Source of the DNA: Opitutia bacterium UBA953
Lineage (GTDB): Bacteria; Verrucomicrobiota; Verrucomicrobiia; Opitutales; UBA953
NCBI GenBank assembly: GCA_002293125.1
Contig: DBCR01000052.1
Span: forward strand, 1-5,172
Direction of reading: 5' to 3'
Length of the DNA: 5,172 nucleotides
Notes under the pieces: generated by a model
What the model saw: only the letters and a program-made list of their open reading frames with translations
What the model was told of the DNA's origin: nothing
The model's database searches: none
Made by a program: the position numbers and the translations under genes
Part shown: one piece after another, positions 5,081 to 5,172 of the stretch
How the letters are laid out: each line of letters begins with the position of its first letter
How positions within the stretch are numbered: the first letter of the stretch is position 1

Positions 5081-5172
5081 ATGCATATCGAGAACCTGAA
5101 GATCTTCCGCGACCTGGTGGACAACGAAAGTTTCTCCAAGGCCGCCAAGCTCAACGCCATCACCCAGTCGGC
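5081..5172 (+). CDS. LysR-type transcriptional regulator, N-terminus only (runs off the right edge)
   Basis: The visible 30 complete residues begin MHIENLKIFRDLVDNESFSK and continue AAKLNAITQS. This is the first part of a LysR-type winged helix-turn-helix: helix 1 (NLKIFRDLV), the S-F-S-K-A-A turn, then the start of the recognition region A-I-T-Q-S, which in the family normally continues AVSQQI. Such regulators are DNA-binding tetramers of about 300 residues with a C-terminal effector domain, which is outside the window, so the target and ligand are unknown. Two in-frame ATGs exist. The one at 5063 would add MQSFIP. I prefer 5081 because family members usually begin a few residues before helix 1 and because the AT-rich palindrome at 5051-5062 may belong to the promoter. 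Neither start has a Shine-Dalgarno match. The gene diverges from yggS-recN, a common layout for LysR genes, but no regulatory link to those genes is shown. Confidence 0.85.
   Translation, partial: MHIENLKIFRDLVDNESFSKAAKLNAITQS

Overview
This window is an ordinary chromosomal segment of a GC-rich bacterium (about 60 percent G+C by eye). It carries four complete housekeeping-type genes and two genes cut by the window edges. I see no mobile elements, tRNA or rRNA genes, or CRISPR array. The Mpl homologue implies a peptidoglycan-recycling bacterium, most likely with meso-diaminopimelate in its wall. Nearly all start codons lack a Shine-Dalgarno match. RecN carries variant motifs (SSGEAAR, FDEVDANVGGE), and the LysR-type N-terminus begins MHIENLKIF. 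Together these make me lean toward the Verrucomicrobiota (Opitutae-like). That placement is recalled pattern recognition, not a search result.

Layout. Positions 1-1082 (minus) hold the first 360 codons of mpl, running off the left edge. Positions 1083-1359 are a gene-free spacer with three inverted repeats and a decayed direct-repeat tract of about 32-bp period. Positions 1360-1719 (minus) are a short-form ribosome hibernation factor gene, hpf. Only 40 bp away, a classical short-chain dehydrogenase/reductase (SDR) gene starts divergently and runs 1760-2578 (plus). Its stop codon lies 2 bp from the stop codon of the convergent recN (2581-4242, minus). recN overlaps the upstream yggS/PLPBP gene (4239-4937, minus) through an ATGA junction, so yggS-recN is a translationally coupled operon. 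A 125-143 bp divergent spacer follows. It contains a hairpin in the yggS leader and a perfect 12-bp AT-rich palindrome. The N-terminus of a LysR-type regulator begins at 5063 or 5081 (plus) and runs off the right edge.

Function. The genes cover wall recycling (mpl), ribosome protection (hpf), double-strand-break repair (recN), PLP homeostasis (yggS), an SDR of unknown substrate and a transcription regulator. Apart from yggS-recN they do not form an obvious pathway. I found no convincing undescribed system. The most unusual DNA is the repeat- and hairpin-rich spacer between hpf and mpl. The next most interesting points are the palindrome in front of the LysR gene, the uncertain start of the SDR gene, and the zero-space convergent junction.
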